Shown: positions 23,943 through 36,099 of the stretch, one piece after another
How positions within the stretch are numbered: the first letter of the stretch is position 1
Layout: the number at the start of each line of letters is the position of its first letter
Origin: Spirodela intermedia
Lineage: Eukaryota; Streptophyta; Magnoliopsida; Alismatales; Araceae
DNA: 64,000 bases
Direction: 5' to 3'
Assembly (NCBI GenBank): GCA_902729315.2
Contig: LR746277.1
Location: 3,477,001 to 3,541,000, forward strand
Position numbers and translations under genes: made by a program
The notes under the pieces: generated by a model
What the model was told of the DNA's origin: nothing
The model's input: only the letters and a program-made list of their open reading frames with translations
The model's database searches: none

Positions 23943-26900
23943 GGTTCAGACAAAAAAATTATATCTCCAGCTTACCTCAACACAATTATGTCCATTTTAT
24001 GAGTCACATTACCGGATATAAGGTTTATTTAGCACTCATAGCATTAGCTTTTTATAAAATTGATGCAGATTGTGAAGCAATTATGGGCATACATACGAAA
24101 GAACAATCTCCAAGATCCCAACAACAAGAGGAAGATCATTTGCAATGATGAGTTACGTTTGGTTTTTGAGACAGATTGTACTGACATGTTCAAGATGAAT
24201 AAGCTGCTAGCAAAGCACATCACACCTCTTGAGCCCTCAAGTATGCTAAGCATTCAGTTGTAATGATTATAAACTGTAAATACATGTAACACTTTGGATT
24301 TCTGACTGTTTGGACTGCATGATGGTTGCAGAAGAGCCTGGGCCGGATAAGAAAAAGCTAAAATCATCTGAGGTGCCCTCTTCAACTGAGGCGGAAGAGG
24401 ATGCATCCCCTGTTCTGATTTCTGATGAACTTGCCAAGTTCTTTGGTACTGGAAATAGGGAAATGTTCCAGTCAGAGGCATTGAGTCGGATCTGGGACTA
24501 TATAAAAGTTTATCAGCTAAAGGTCAATATAGCATTTCTTCATTAATTATTCATATTTCTTGTTATTTATTCATACTAAAGCTCGTCATTTTTCATGTTA
24601 AATAAGATTATCAAACAGTGAATGTTTCGTTGAGATTACTATGCAGCACCTCTACTCATTGCGAGAGACACATGAAGTTTTCTCCTCATTATTTTGTTAT
24701 GACGTGGTAAACTTTTCTATCTATGATTGCAAAGAACACATATTCCTGGTACCTATTTTTCTTTACCAAAAACATTGTTAATATACTAAGAATTTACAAA
24801 GAAAATCTCCACATTCAGGTGTGCTGAGCCCAGCTAAAAGGGCATTAAGACGGCATAAGATATCTGTATTTCTCACTTTTTAGAAGAAACTAAAACCTGT
24901 GGCTTGGATGGAAGTTGTACAGATCATGTTACCATGGCTTGGATGGAAGTTGTACAGATCATGTTAACTGTGCATGGTAATGTCTTGTGTCATCGGACAG
25001 TTAACAGCATGGGGGGGAAGAATTTTGATCCATGCCTGCATCATGCTATTTCTAAATCTAAAAGTCGCAGTGAAGAGATATGAGATACGACTGAGTAGAT
25101 GCTTTCAATCATATCACCTGGCAAAAGATTGTAGGGATACTGTTATATGGTTGTTATAAGGCGGTGTTGGTTGTCAAAACGAGCCGAAGGATGAGTCTCC
25201 TGCTAATGAACTGTAGGGTAAGAAGTAGCCTCTTTGCAGTGGGGGTGAGAAGAAAGAGGTCATCATGGGAGACCAATCATGAGGGGTTTTCACACATTTT
25301 GTTGTTGGGCTAACTCCGGTATACTCTCTAGACCAAAATTATAGATATCCCTTTGGACTCAGAAGCCAATCATAAAAGAAAAGAATTCGAGCATGGGATA
25401 CTGGTGGTTGATTCTGGTGTGATAAAATGAAAATGAGGTTTACTGTGGGTATCCTTTTGAAAGTCGTTTAAAAAAACAAAACGAAGTCTGTCCTTGACTA
25501 ACAATTTGTAAAATGGGTCTGATTTGTTTACTATGAAAAGTTTCAATGAGGAATAGCACGCCCAGTGTTGAGTTCTTTTTTTTGTATGGTCATCTATTTT
25601 CTACCTCAGCCAGGAAGCCTAATGCAGTGGCAGCTGGTTTAAGAGCGCACTTTTAATTTATGATGGATGGTAGGGAGGGTTCCTCTCCATTCGTGGACTA
25701 TAGAGACTTTGTGCAGTACTGATATCATTTCTGATACTCTGGACGCTCTTTTGTTCTCTTGCTTCAAGCTAGAAGTTGTTAGTGGTAGGTTACCCTTAGG
25801 AAGTTTGAGGATTAGATGTAATAGATCATTCTATGATAATAAGCAAGGTCCGTGAAATTGAGAAAGACCTCCTTTTTCGCATACCTTTTCTCTTTTGGTT
25901 GGGAATTCATCATCTTGGCCTTGAGATGTTCAAATGGACGGGTTTTGAGATGTGGCCTTACTGGCCTGAGCACTAGTTGCTTACTCCATATGACAGGAAA
26001 TATGTTGCATGGATTATAATAATGCTTTGGTAATAGCGATGTTCTCTCCTTTATAGTGAGCTCTATTTCAGCATTGGAGTATTAGAAAATGGAAGAATGT
26101 GGGAAAAGCATCCCGAAAATTCTATCATTGGGAGAGGTATTTACTTGATTAGTGGTATTCTTATTAAGTGCACAGATCTTGACTTTTAAATTGCCACGTT
26201 CTTATTAAAATCAAATTTTACTTTGTATGTTGAAGTGGTATAGATATTTGGCTCAATATTGGTGGGTGGATCATGAAGCTTCTGAGCTACTATAGGCTTT
26301 TGGGGCTCGGGGTTAGTGGAAAAAAGAAGGATTACAACTGATTAGGGGACAGGACTTAAAAAAAAAGGCAGTTGATTTATAAAAATAATGTTTTCAGTAA
26401 GGCCATTTGTGCAAAATGGATTTTAAAGTTTAGGCGGATTGGTCTTTCCACTCTATATAATTGTATCTGCCAATGAATAGACGTTTATTCATTTAACTTG
26501 CTTTTCTGTTTAGCATTTGCTGGAATCTTTATTTATGTTGTATAATCTGGATCATATTATTTAGGTTGCCAGTTGTGCAATGGTAAATAAAGGGTCAAGC
26601 TGTAGGAGGACTGATTATTTCAATGAAAGTCTCTTACGACAGAATCGGATGCTTTGATGTGTTCGTATAGATAAAAATCACTATATTTACTAGGTTTGCA
26701 TAAAATTACGAAGATGATGGCTAGAAGCCCCAAGTCAGAAGGAATCTTATAGAGTTTGAGATCATGGAATTTTTCAACCAATGCCCTCATGTAATTTTTG
26801 CTAAAGAGGATTAGTATGACAGTAGAATATGAAAATGATGGTTAAGAGCATTTAGTGATAGTTCCTTCATTGGAACATGAGTACACTGTGGTTGCTAATG

Positions 26901-28542
26901 AAAAATTTGGCAGGGATCGATAACTTTTTCCAGATTTCTGTGAAAGACCTTCAAACTTACATGTTAGGTATCAATAACGTGTTTTCTGTGACTTGCATTT
27001 GGAAATTATTGAGCATCTTTATGGTGTTATGACCATGTCTAGTTGGATTCTGAGTTCGGATTAGCTATTGGAAATACTTTGATGGTTAAATATTGTGGCA
27101 TCTCGAAGTTACCAAGACAATTTGACCATTGCAAGGAAACTGTGGTATTGTTAGCCGTATAGTACCTTAGGGTTATTAAAGTTTACAAAATTTCAGAGGT
27201 GCGCAAGATTAAATTGGCTTGGTGTTCTCGTTTGTGTGTTTTGATTTGTTCAATTAATGGATATCGGGGATAATGTTGATCCTATCATATTGTTGATAGA
27301 TGCCAATGTGCTCACCCTTCGCGATCTTCTTGCTGATTTTATACCTTTTATTTCTCACTCATGATACCTGGTAAATTTCCCTGAAAATAAGATGAAGGGT
27401 TCTGAGAATATCCCCCATTGGCATCACAAACAAAAAAAGTCTGATTTGTAGAAATTTTCTTTGCTCTAGGAAGATGATTCGAGAAAGATGAGTTCTTGTT
27501 CATAATACCATATAGATAGCAGATTAGTAAGTCTCACTAACTAACTAATCTGATGCAAGCCTCTCCTTGGGCGGATTCCTCCTTTTTGCTCAGCTAATCG
27601 GGTATTAGCAACCATTTCCAGTTGTTCCCCTCTCAAGGCCATAGCCTGCCCTAGATCTTGTCTCCCCTTCCCTCATCCCGTCCCTGCCCAAAATCCTTTT
27701 CCCTGCCTAGCATTTACCTAAATACCCCACCTCCCCGCACTTAACCCTCACATGACCTTGACGTGACCCGCACGCCCTCTTGCTCCTTCTGACCTAGGTA
27801 AGGCCCGTCAGCCTCACCTGCTCCTTCTGGCTTAAGTAAGGCCTGTCTGGATCCTAACAATTTTTTTATGATAATCATCCACGCCTTAAACCTATTTTGA
27901 TGCCTGAAGGTTGGATAGTCTGACCTTTACATGAGGACTATATTACCCCCAGTTTCTAAGAAATACAAATGTGGCCCACAAAAAAAATCTACGTGTTAAT
28001 CTGCTATCTCTATGGTTTTAATCTACAAAATGTGGCATGGACTGCCATTAGGTCTGATTCGCAGTTCAGCCAGTCAGATTGACCAATCTGATTTGTGGAA
28101 CAAGGTGCAGTGCCACTGCCAATCATTGAAATTATCTGTAGGCACTATGCGTGGTGCATATTTTTATGGAACTAAATTTTTCGAAACAATTAACTTGAGT
28201 ACCTGTCAGACTGCACAGTGCACGCTGTCAGTCATGAAAGTTGAATTTTTTGATCAAGAAAGTGACAACTTTTGTGGTTTGATGCCTATTTACTTTATCA
28301 TATGTCCGTCGTTCTTCATTTAATGTGATATTTTTTGTCACTGTTCTGATAGTTGAACTGGCGCTAAATGGAAAAAAACATTCTTTGACATGCTGTATTA
28401 TTTTTCTTACTGCTTTTAGGATCCTTTAAACCCAAAGATGATACGCTGTGATGCTAAACTTCAACAACTCTTTGGCTGTGAAAGCTTGTCTGCATTGGGG
28501 GTTTCTGAGATGTTGGGACGACATCTGTTCAAGCAATCATGA
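22283..28542 (+). CDS. SWIB/MDM2 domain protein with DEK-C N-terminus, 5 exons, 372 aa
   Basis: Exons: 22283-22803, 23755-23866, 24069-24240, 24332-24522, 28420-28542. They join in frame to 1,119 bases. Residues 1-60 form a DEK-C-like domain (VSDQEIASCVESLLRQ... AKLGLNLSHKAGFIRDQI). Residues 75-150 are Gln/His/Pro-rich with a CAG-coded Gln run. A basic linker (AKRRGGPGG) leads into the first SWIB domain at about 188-267 (VKQLWAYIRKNNLQDPNNKR, MNKLLAKHI). A second SWIB domain at about 298-371 is split by a 3.9-kb intron (LSRIWDYIKVYQLK / DPLNPKMIRCDAKLQQLFG). Families with SWIB domains act in the nucleus in chromatin remodelling or with RNA polymerase I factors; the partner here is not known. 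Full-length and apparently intact. Confidence 0.92.
23906..23940. repeat. AT dinucleotide microsatellite in intron 2 of the SWIB gene
   Basis: A pure (AT)n run of about 33 bases lies between exons 2 and 3. Confidence 0.85.
24901..24966 (+). repeat. 35-bp tandem duplication inside the long SWIB intron
   Basis: The unit starting ggcttggatggaagttgtac occurs at 24901 and again at 24936 without a visible mismatch over about 31 bases, so the duplication is recent. It lies in the 3.9-kb intron 4 (24523-28419). I recognised no gene in the rest of that intron, only unassigned AT-rich DNA. Confidence 0.85.
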
Positions 28543-30640
28543 TAAGTCAAATGGTTGGTTTTTCGGCTCCTGATGTTCGGCTTCGGTTTGACTTTGACTT
28601 TGTCCTTCTCATTCTCTCCTGCCTTTTTCCTATGCTTTTACTCTAAATTGTTTGTACAGTCAGTCTTCACTTTATTGGTTCTCTTGGACGACCATAAATT
28701 GTGAAATGATTCTGCAAAAAAACGTCTAGCATTTTGTCTGCCCTTTTAATATTTATCTTTCTTCGGAATATTTATTCCAATGTTTTAGGGAATATGTTCT
28801 CATGTTAATAATTAGTATTGTGAGACGTTTATAATTCAATATCATTCCTTCATATCTGGAAATGGGCGTCATAGAACCATGAGCCTCTGAACCAAGTCAA
28901 CCCTTTGGTTCTTGAACGTCTCCCCCTTTTGGCCTTCGTTGGTTAGGTTCCTCTGACATTGACGTTACTAGATTTTTTTTTATTGAAGTTAAGTGACAAT
29001 GGAATATATTTTCTAGACCTTGTACAATAGAAGTATAATCCCCATTTATCGATAGAATATCGCCTATCAAAATAACAAGTTGGCAAGCTGTCATTTTATG
29101 GCCTACCTTATGGAAGAATTGCCTTGGTGAATCATATAGGGAGAGGTCCCAAAACAGAACTGTGTTACATCAACAGTAGTTCTTTAATTTTCTCAAAAAA
29201 TTGATCCCTCCCCCCCTAATCAGCATGTTTAGTGATGGATATCATGGCGAATAAAAAGAATTCAATTGGCATGTTGCATGTGACTTCCAGTTATGCAATA
29301 CCTTTGCCAGGCGCAGCATCGCCCCTGAGTTCATCGGATTCATGATCAATTTTACGCGACAATCCTCTGCCATGAACCGCGGTTCATTCTCCAATGGCAG
29401 ATTGTCAACCTGTAATCCTAGGGCATCATTTACATTGGCACGTTCAGCTGCCGAGTGCATTATTGAGGCTGTTTAGCTTCTCATGTCTGCTTCCAAAACT
29501 CAGCCACGGAACCGGATAGGCCTGGTATCCATGGTGGCGAAATCAGTGCTCGTTTATCGCAAGTTATTGCTCTTCGTGCTTCTCCCTGCATTTTTTTTTC
29601 TTGCTTCAGATTATGAGGTGATCGGTCCTTCTCTCGATGGCTCGCAGGCATTCCCGTCCATGGCTTTTTAACTGGGTTGAGGAGCCTGCCGGGTACCAGG
29701 AGACGGCAACATTTGGTTTACCTGCTTTGATTGGTTTCTTAAGGATCCAAGCGTTGGTTGTGGCAGTAGAGGGGATGCTGCTGCGGAGGAGGAAAACAGG
29801 GGGGGCCTCGGTTCCCTCAAGCTAACCGGAGGAGGCAGCTGCTGAAAGGGGCCAGAGCCAGTTCGTCACAGGACTGATGACAACCTCAAGGAATTAGGGC
29901 CCTCTCTAGTTGGATAGTTCTAGTGTAACTATACTACTCCCTCTCTAGTTGGATGCTGACAACATTTGTATCCATGCTCCGCTCCCTCCTCCTGTCTTTG
30001 ATCTTAATCTCATCACCCACCAGATATATCTCATGTTTCCTGCGTTTTTCCTCTTTTCCATGGGTTTCCTCGCCGCCATTTCTTCTCGTTGTTATCTTAT
30101 CCTATTATCTATGTCTTTCATTTCTTTTTCTTTTTTTTTTTATATATATATATATCTACGTAGGAGTTGCCATGAAATGTTCCTCGTCCTGTCTTCATAT
30201 CTCCTTCCCTCACCTCCTGCCCTCATCCTTCTCCTTCACCAGTAGCAAGTGCAGCGTACGCAGGCACTTGCCTGCCCTGCAGCGCCCATGCGGAGGCGGA
30301 AAGAAGGCCGACGGGCGAGGTGGGTCCTCGCTCGTCCTCTTCCTCCCGCGGTACAAGCGGCCTGTGGCTTCGCAGGGCCGCTGGGAAGAACACCTCGTGC
30401 TCCCATCGACCTTCCCCCAGTGCGGCCTTGTCCGCGATCGTCTTCTTCTTGGAAGAAGATAGCGGGCGTTCGCTTCGTGGCGTATAAAATGGGCTGTCAA
30501 TCAGTTGCCCTGCCATAGTGGTGCCCTCCACCTGTGGATTCTTCCTGTTGGAGCTTCTGCCATGGCGGCATGGGCGACCCCAGCTTTAATGCCTGGGAGA
30601 GGAGCTGGTGCAGCTGGAAAGTTCCTGCAGTTCTGATCGC
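28543..30640. other. Intergenic DNA without a confident gene
   Basis: The interval follows the stop codon of the SWIB gene and ends at the TATA box of the next gene. It includes a GC-rich stretch (30240-30560) with overlapping frames on both strands and no recognisable domain. The minus-strand frame near 29242-29460 is listed separately. Confidence 0.5.
29242..29460 (-). other. Protein-like minus-strand ORF, possible gene fragment
   Basis: The 72-residue frame starts MHSAAERANVNDALGL and has a composition like real protein (VDNLPLENEPRF, EDCRVKLIMNP). A good splice donor (AAG/GTATTG) lies within it after GAMLRLAK. I do not recognise the family and see no neighbouring exons, promoter or domain. 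It may be an isolated exon, a captured gene fragment or chance. Confidence 0.25.
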
Positions 30641-30642
30641 GC

Positions 30643-30650
30643 TATAAATA
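30643..30650 (+). promoter_or_regulatory. TATA box of the Glu-rich protein gene
   Basis: The canonical tataaata lies 46-53 bases upstream of the ATG at 30696, giving a very short leader of roughly 20-25 bases. Confidence 0.7.
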
Positions 30651-30695
30651 CTCCTTCAGCTTCTTGCGCTTCCCTAAACATCCCTCCGGTCTTCA

Positions 30696-31272
30696 ATGGC
30701 GACGGTGGAGGTTCTTCAGGCTGACTCTGCGCATTCCTTCTATCGTCCTGGTAGTTCTTCTAGGGGAAGGCTAATGCTAGAGATTTGTGTTCGACGTGAT
30801 CATCCGTCCACAGGTGCAATCTGCAGCGGCGGCGCTGCCGGAGGCCAGCCCGGGGGAGCCCCTGATCGAGGCGACTAAGGAGGAGCCGCCGCCCGTAGAA
30901 TCGACCAAGGAGGCGGCGCCGCCGGTGGAATCGGCGTCCGACGAGCCGGCGGACGAACCAGTGGCCGCCGAAGACAACGTGGTCGAGGAACCGGCGGTGG
31001 AGGAGGCCGAAACGAAGGAAGTAACGGCGGAGGAGGCCGAAACAAAGAAAGAAACAGCGGAGGAGGCCGAAACGAAGAAAGAAACGGCGGAGGAGGCATC
31101 GGAGAGTGCAGAGGAAGCGGCGCCGGAGGCGACAGTCGACCCAGTTCCTCAGCCGGACCCTGCGTCGCCTCCGGTGGCCTCCGAGGAGGAGGTGGAGGAA
31201 GAGGAGAAGAAAACACTCCCACCCGTCGTCGCCGGAGAAGAAGCTCCACCAGCGGTTGCCGGCGAGGAGTAG
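30696..31272 (+). CDS. Glu/Ala-rich acidic protein, pKIWI501-like, 2 exons, 157 aa
   Basis: A tiny first exon (30696-30710, MATVE) is joined across a 103-base intron (30711-30813) to exon 2 (30814-31272), keeping the frame. The start MATVEVQSAAAALPEA and the long Glu/Ala/Pro/Lys-rich body resemble the plant proteins annotated as fruit protein pKIWI501 or stolon-tip TUB8-like. The body contains three near-copies of an 11-residue repeat (EEAETKKETA type) at about residues 75-110. No signal peptide, membrane span or catalytic motif is visible, so the protein is probably cytosolic and intrinsically disordered. Its molecular role is not established in the family as far as I know. The TATA box supports the start. 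The alternative single-exon reading from an upstream non-ATG codon is less likely. Confidence 0.72.
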
Positions 31273-31750
31273 ACGACGACTCCGGCGCGGCGGCGGGTGC
31301 CCGTGACAGGAACTAGCGGATAGATCGTTGGCGGCGGCATCCCGTGGAGATGAGGATATTTGAATAAGCAGCCTCCCTCCTGCCATGCAGGAAGCTTTTT
31401 GTTTTTCCCACGTCTTCCGAGCTTCCTAGCAGATAGAACTTCCAGGCTCGTACTATCGGATGAGGATTTGTATCCTTTAATTGTGACCAAGGCTGTATCC
31501 GTTAATACCAACGGTGACGTAATAAAAGTAAGTCAACAATACTCTGGGTGTAATTCCAAATAAAAAAGATTACGACATTTATGTGGGTATAAAAGTAGTT
31601 TAAATAGTTTTTGGATGTTGAAAAAAAATCATATAAAATAAAAATAGAACTATGTCGAATTTAATAAAATAAATTTGAGGGGTTCTTATGCGATATCGGA
31701 ATTTCTGGCTTCAGCGGCTATAGCCCGGGCCAGGCCAAGTTCCGGCGGCG

Positions 31751-34240
31751 ATGGTGAGGTTAGTGGCAGCGGCGCCGCCGGTTGTTCCTCTAATCCCACC
31801 TTCTTGTGCAATGCGAGGTCCTTCCGGCTCCTCTATTACCGCGTCGGTACAGGAAGGAGGGGGCAGAGATGCCATCTACGTGGCGACGGTGCCTCTGAGG
31901 GCCACTGGTGGCCCTGCCCGGTTGCTGGCATCGGCGGGCTACTCCCTCCGCCTGTGGGAACTGCAGCACTTCATGGTTATCGTCAAGCGCCACGAGGGCT
32001 CTTCGTCTGCGATGAGGGTGCCATGTCTGACTTTCACTGGACCCATATCAGTTCTAAATCTATGGCTGTATTCATCTGCTTTCTTTGATCGTGGGATTGA
32101 GGCTTTCATTGATAAAAACATGAATTTAAGTCGTTTCAAGTTTTTTTTTTTTTTCCACATGTAACTCTTTGAGCCCGACCCTTGGAATTTAGTGGAAATT
32201 CATGACGTGAATAATCTGCTAAGCATTTTCCTGTGCTCTGTTATGATTAACTTTTTTAGGAAGTTCTGACTTAGATCATCGCCTCCTTGGAAATCATTGG
32301 AAATCAAGAACATGATAATTCTTTAAAACATCATTTTCCCATGTTTGTGGTAATATCGTCAACTGAAATAGTGGAAGTATGTATAGGTTTCATTCTCAGC
32401 ATTTACCCTCGTGATGACAGATTGGTGTCAGGAATCAATTTGAGCATTTGTGTTGCAAAAATTAACGGAAAATCGATCTCTGTGTGTTGAATGCTACGAA
32501 GCCACAGATATCTCGTTCTTTTTAACAGAATAGTGACGCAAATATATGTTTCATATTTAATTAGGAAATAATTTTGTTTTACCTCCATTTTCTCTAAAAG
32601 TTGCCTTATTTTTTCATTTTTTGTGGGAAAATTAGGCCCTCATGAGTAGACGATGGCAAGGAAAGGATTGCACTTCCCATTTTCTACGTAATTATTATTT
32701 TTAGGGAACATGAAAAGCCCTGTTGATCAGAGTTTTAACATCTTTCTTACAAAATGTAGGAAATGCGGGAATAATTTGAACAACTATTTTGCCTTGAGAT
32801 CTACTAAAGTTCATCAATGAGTAAATATGTAACAGTATATTAATGGACCCTTTACTCATCAATGCTGACTTGAGTCGCTTAATCTTCCCTTTCAATTTAT
32901 AGACCCACATCTTTACTTGTTCGTTTGATGATTATGACCCCTTGTGCAGGCGGTGGTGTTTGACTTTCAACCTTGTGATCCTGAGAACATTTATGTTGCA
33001 ATCGCAGCCCTATCACGTAAAAGAGTACCAGGTGATCGACCCTAAAATCTATGTTTTCATGCACCGACGTTGGGTATTTGCTATTATTGAGGTTGCAGTT
33101 GACAAATTCATGATTGGAATCCCTCTGTTAAAATACGAGTTATTGATCTGCCTTTTTCTCTCTTTCCTCCTGTCTTTCTGAACTCTTGGCAGCTGATCAA
33201 TGCTCACTGAGGGTGGATCCTCCTTACGAGATTGCAGCTGAAGTAAAATCTAACCAACTCATTATTAATTCCCTTCGACTTGGACATGTCGAAATCGAGC
33301 TTGAAAAAAGGGCTAAATTGTCGCCTTACTTTTCAACATTTTCTGTGTAGAAATTAAGTGGAATAAGTGTGGGATTGGTTTGTAATTTAAACATTCTTGA
33401 TGTATGGTGACATGTGCCGGGCCCATGCTCAATTTAAAGCCCTCAAAGTCAATCTTATTATCTCATACTGCAGATTCAGAGCAGTTGACCTAATCTCCGA
33501 GAGGACATTGGTCAAGGAACAAAATCTTGGGAGAAGTCCAAGATACTGTGGCATTTATATCCCCGTGAATAGTTTTCTAACTAAGACAAAAACCATACAG
33601 TTTATTTCTTGTTCTTTGCCGACTGGCTTCCCTGTTTACATTCTCGGAGATTAATGCTCATATTTTAATGGCATCCTTTTAACCTTGTGAATCAAATGTC
33701 CTGACTATATTAAAGATATATTTTTTATATTCTTTGGAAGAAACGCATTAAATCCCTCCTTCCTTTGGTACTTAATAGAAATTCCTTTTGTTTCAAAACA
33801 TTCCAGAGAAACCCGTAAATCTTTACTCTTAGAACCAGTATTATGACTGTTTTCCACTAATCCAGGAGTTATTCTAAAGAGGACATTGAACAGAATGCCC
33901 AAGAGCAGATGCTGGTTCATTGGAATATGCAACTCAGATGCCGTAGAGGTGGCCAATAAATTTAATGAAGGATGGGACACTAATCTGATCATTGGCACGC
34001 ATGATTGTCGGCACTACACTAATGGTAAGTTATTTCCTCTCCTGGAATCTGAATCTTCTCATTTAGGGACACCCTGCTTTGTGTTTCCCAGGAAAATGAG
34101 ATTATAGATAAATATATATATGTATGTCTGCATAGTTTTCTAGTAAATTTTCTCTTCTACATTTGGTAGGGTTGGTCGGAGAGTTGACTGGTAAGGATAG
34201 TATTTTGGAGCACTTGAGAACTAAAGGGCTGGATTCGTAA
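31751..34240 (+). CDS. Conserved plant protein of unknown function, 4 exons, 192 aa; possible LRAT/NlpC-like fold
   Basis: Exons: 31751-32017, 32950-33031, 33866-34024, 34170-34240. They have standard splice sites and join in frame to 579 bases. The product has well-formed blocks: GRDAIYVATVPLRA, a Gly/Leu segment ending LWELQHFMVIVK (His73), VVFDFQPCDPENIYVAIAAL, RCWFIGICNSDAVEVANKF, and GTHDCRHYTNGLVGELTG (Cys164, His166). I do not recognise a named family. The arrangement of an early His in a beta-strand-like context and a later C-x-H followed by a helix recalls LRAT/NlpC-P60 permuted papain folds (LRAT has NCEHF), which are thiol hydrolases or acyltransferases. This fold assignment is an inference from spacing only. 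No signal peptide is evident. Introns are 932, 834 and 145 bases. Confidence 0.75.
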
Positions 34241-35484
34241 AGATCTTCCTCTGGTCTAAGTCCATATACAGTGGGAAGCCACGAAGCACCCGGAGAAATG
34301 CAAGGAATGCCAAGATTGATGAGCATATTGTGTTATAAAAATAATCCCATATTGCCAAGATTCTTGCCCAAATATTCCCCTCTTCCCCCATGTTCAGATA
34401 AGTTGCTTATTGGCCGGCCAAGTGTTGAACTCTGATTACAGATGTGGAGCGTGATTCGATTCCTTGCAGAATATGCTGGGCCTTCTGAGGAATTTTGCTA
34501 TAATTGCTCATCGGTGTCTTTGCGCGCTGGTCTCAAGAACTACAGCAGAGCCCTTCGTCATGGTAACAAGGTGTTCCTTGTCTGATGTAGGTGGGAGGAT
34601 ATATTTTTCATTAAACTATAGAATTATGCGTGCATATAAATATCAAAGAGTGCATATATTTTTCTACTCTTTTTTTTTTTTCTTGTTGTCCGGCCTGTAG
34701 CTGACTTTTGGGCAGGGGCTAGGCTGGAGGAGTTGACCCCCCTCCTCTTCAGGAACGAGAGAGCGTCCTCTTTCTCTCTTGTCAGAGGAAACGGGTAGTG
34801 GAGAGATTCCTTTAAGAAAGAAGGGAAACGGGTGGACCATACCAGATTTCTTTCTGCATCCTGATGGGCCTGGAAGACCCCTATGTGGCATCTTCCCTGC
34901 AACCCTTTTTTCTCAGAGGAATACTGCACGCGGCCACACTGGTATCTTGTTGCTCCGGCCCGCCACCGGGGCCGCCGCCCGCCTGGCTCCTCTCAGCCTT
35001 CCCCGTCGCTGGTTGTCGCTATACTGCCGTCAAGGGCATCATCTAAAAACACGGAAAGCCGGAGGAGGTGTCGGATCAATCAATCTCGCAGATATTATAT
35101 GGGGTCTGATTCGATTTCATGGGGGGGAATCGGCATAAATTGGGTTCTTCGAGATGAAAATTTGTTAAAAATGTCACACGAGGCATCGTAGATCCACTCC
35201 GCCGCCGACCCGTTCCCTAGCACAGTAGGCCGCCGCCGGAGGGGCATATCGTCGTCTTAACAAGGATTGACTTTTGCTTCCCCGTTACTCGCTCCTCTGG
35301 GATACGAGGAGACCGTACTATAACCTCGGTAGCCGTTCCGACAGGGATCTGATAGGGAGAGGCTGCGGCACCCTCCTCTCGGACACTGGTTTGTCTTCCC
35401 TACTCTCCGCAGAAAGGCCCCCGCAAGGGCGCCGGTTGCAGAAGCTTCGAGCGGTCTGCTCCCAGGCAGATATGTGGGAGAGGA

Positions 35485-35531
<47 letters not shown>

Positions 35532-35684
35532 CGAGGGTAGTGTGTTTACAGGTATTTACATCGTCTAGACTACAAGCACCTGTGAAGAAAGCAGGTCTAC
35601 TTGATGAGGACTATCTATGGCGTCCAGTGAAAACATGCACACGATGGTCTGGAGCGTCCTCTACCTCCCGTTCCTTGCTGAACT
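34241..35684. other. Intergenic DNA with a GA microsatellite
   Basis: The interval contains a (GA)n tract at about 35480-35526 and GC-rich stretches with overlapping frames on both strands. No frame shows a domain or a splice pattern that I can support, so no gene is called. Confidence 0.5.
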
Positions 35685-35978
35685 CTACACGTAAATTGCG
35701 TACCGCATGCCGTCATTCACCCTGAGATGATCAATCTCGACCCTCGAGAACTCGCCCCGCTCCATGGTGCCGTCGACGGGGTGCCGAGAGAAGCAAGCGA
35801 GCAGCGAGAGCGGTGCCAAGACGACCGCGAGGAGCGCCGAAGCGCCGCCGTGGGCTCGGTCGCTTGGGGTGGCCGGCACTTCGTTATTCTGCCCCGCGAA
35901 GGCGCTCTCGTCGAAGATGCGGGCGCCATTCCCGTACCGACAGAGTCTCCTCTTCAGCAGCCCCGGCACCCAAACCAT
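35685..35978 (-). CDS. Small conserved-looking plant protein with one hydrophobic segment, 97 aa
   Basis: This single-exon minus-strand frame starts at the first ATG (35978) after an in-frame stop upstream. It encodes MVWVPGLLKRRL, a middle block PATPSDRAHGGASALLAVVL with a hydrophobic run (ASALLAVVLAPLSLLACF, about residues 47-64), and a C-terminal block GEFSRVEIDHLRVNDGMRYA. The block order resembles a small uncharacterised plant protein family with a D-H-L-x-V-N-D-x-M-R-Y-A ending. I know no function. The hydrophobic run could be a membrane anchor. The frame on the opposite strand of the same DNA is of similar length but lacks such blocks. Confidence 0.5.
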   Translation of the reverse strand: MVWVPGLLKRRLCRYGNGARIFDESAFAGQNNEVPATPSDRAHGGASALLAVVLAPLSLLACFSRHPVDGTMERGEFSRVEIDHLRVNDGMRYAIYV

Positions 35979-36099
35979 CGCTGCTGCCGGAGGAAACGTC
36001 GGTGGAGATCGGGAGGACTGGGGAGAGATGGGGTCTTCTAATTTTCAGACCCTGAGCTTGCTTTTGAGCTTTTTCGCTGTGGCATTTCGATAATGGGGT

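Noticed and set aside
29483-29671. 62-aa frame with a hydrophobic segment
   Set aside because: A single short frame with a possible membrane span but no continuation, splice donor or family match.
31675-32088. Second frame overlapping the first exon of the 192-aa protein gene
   Set aside because: Only the frame starting at 31751 splices in phase to the three downstream exons.
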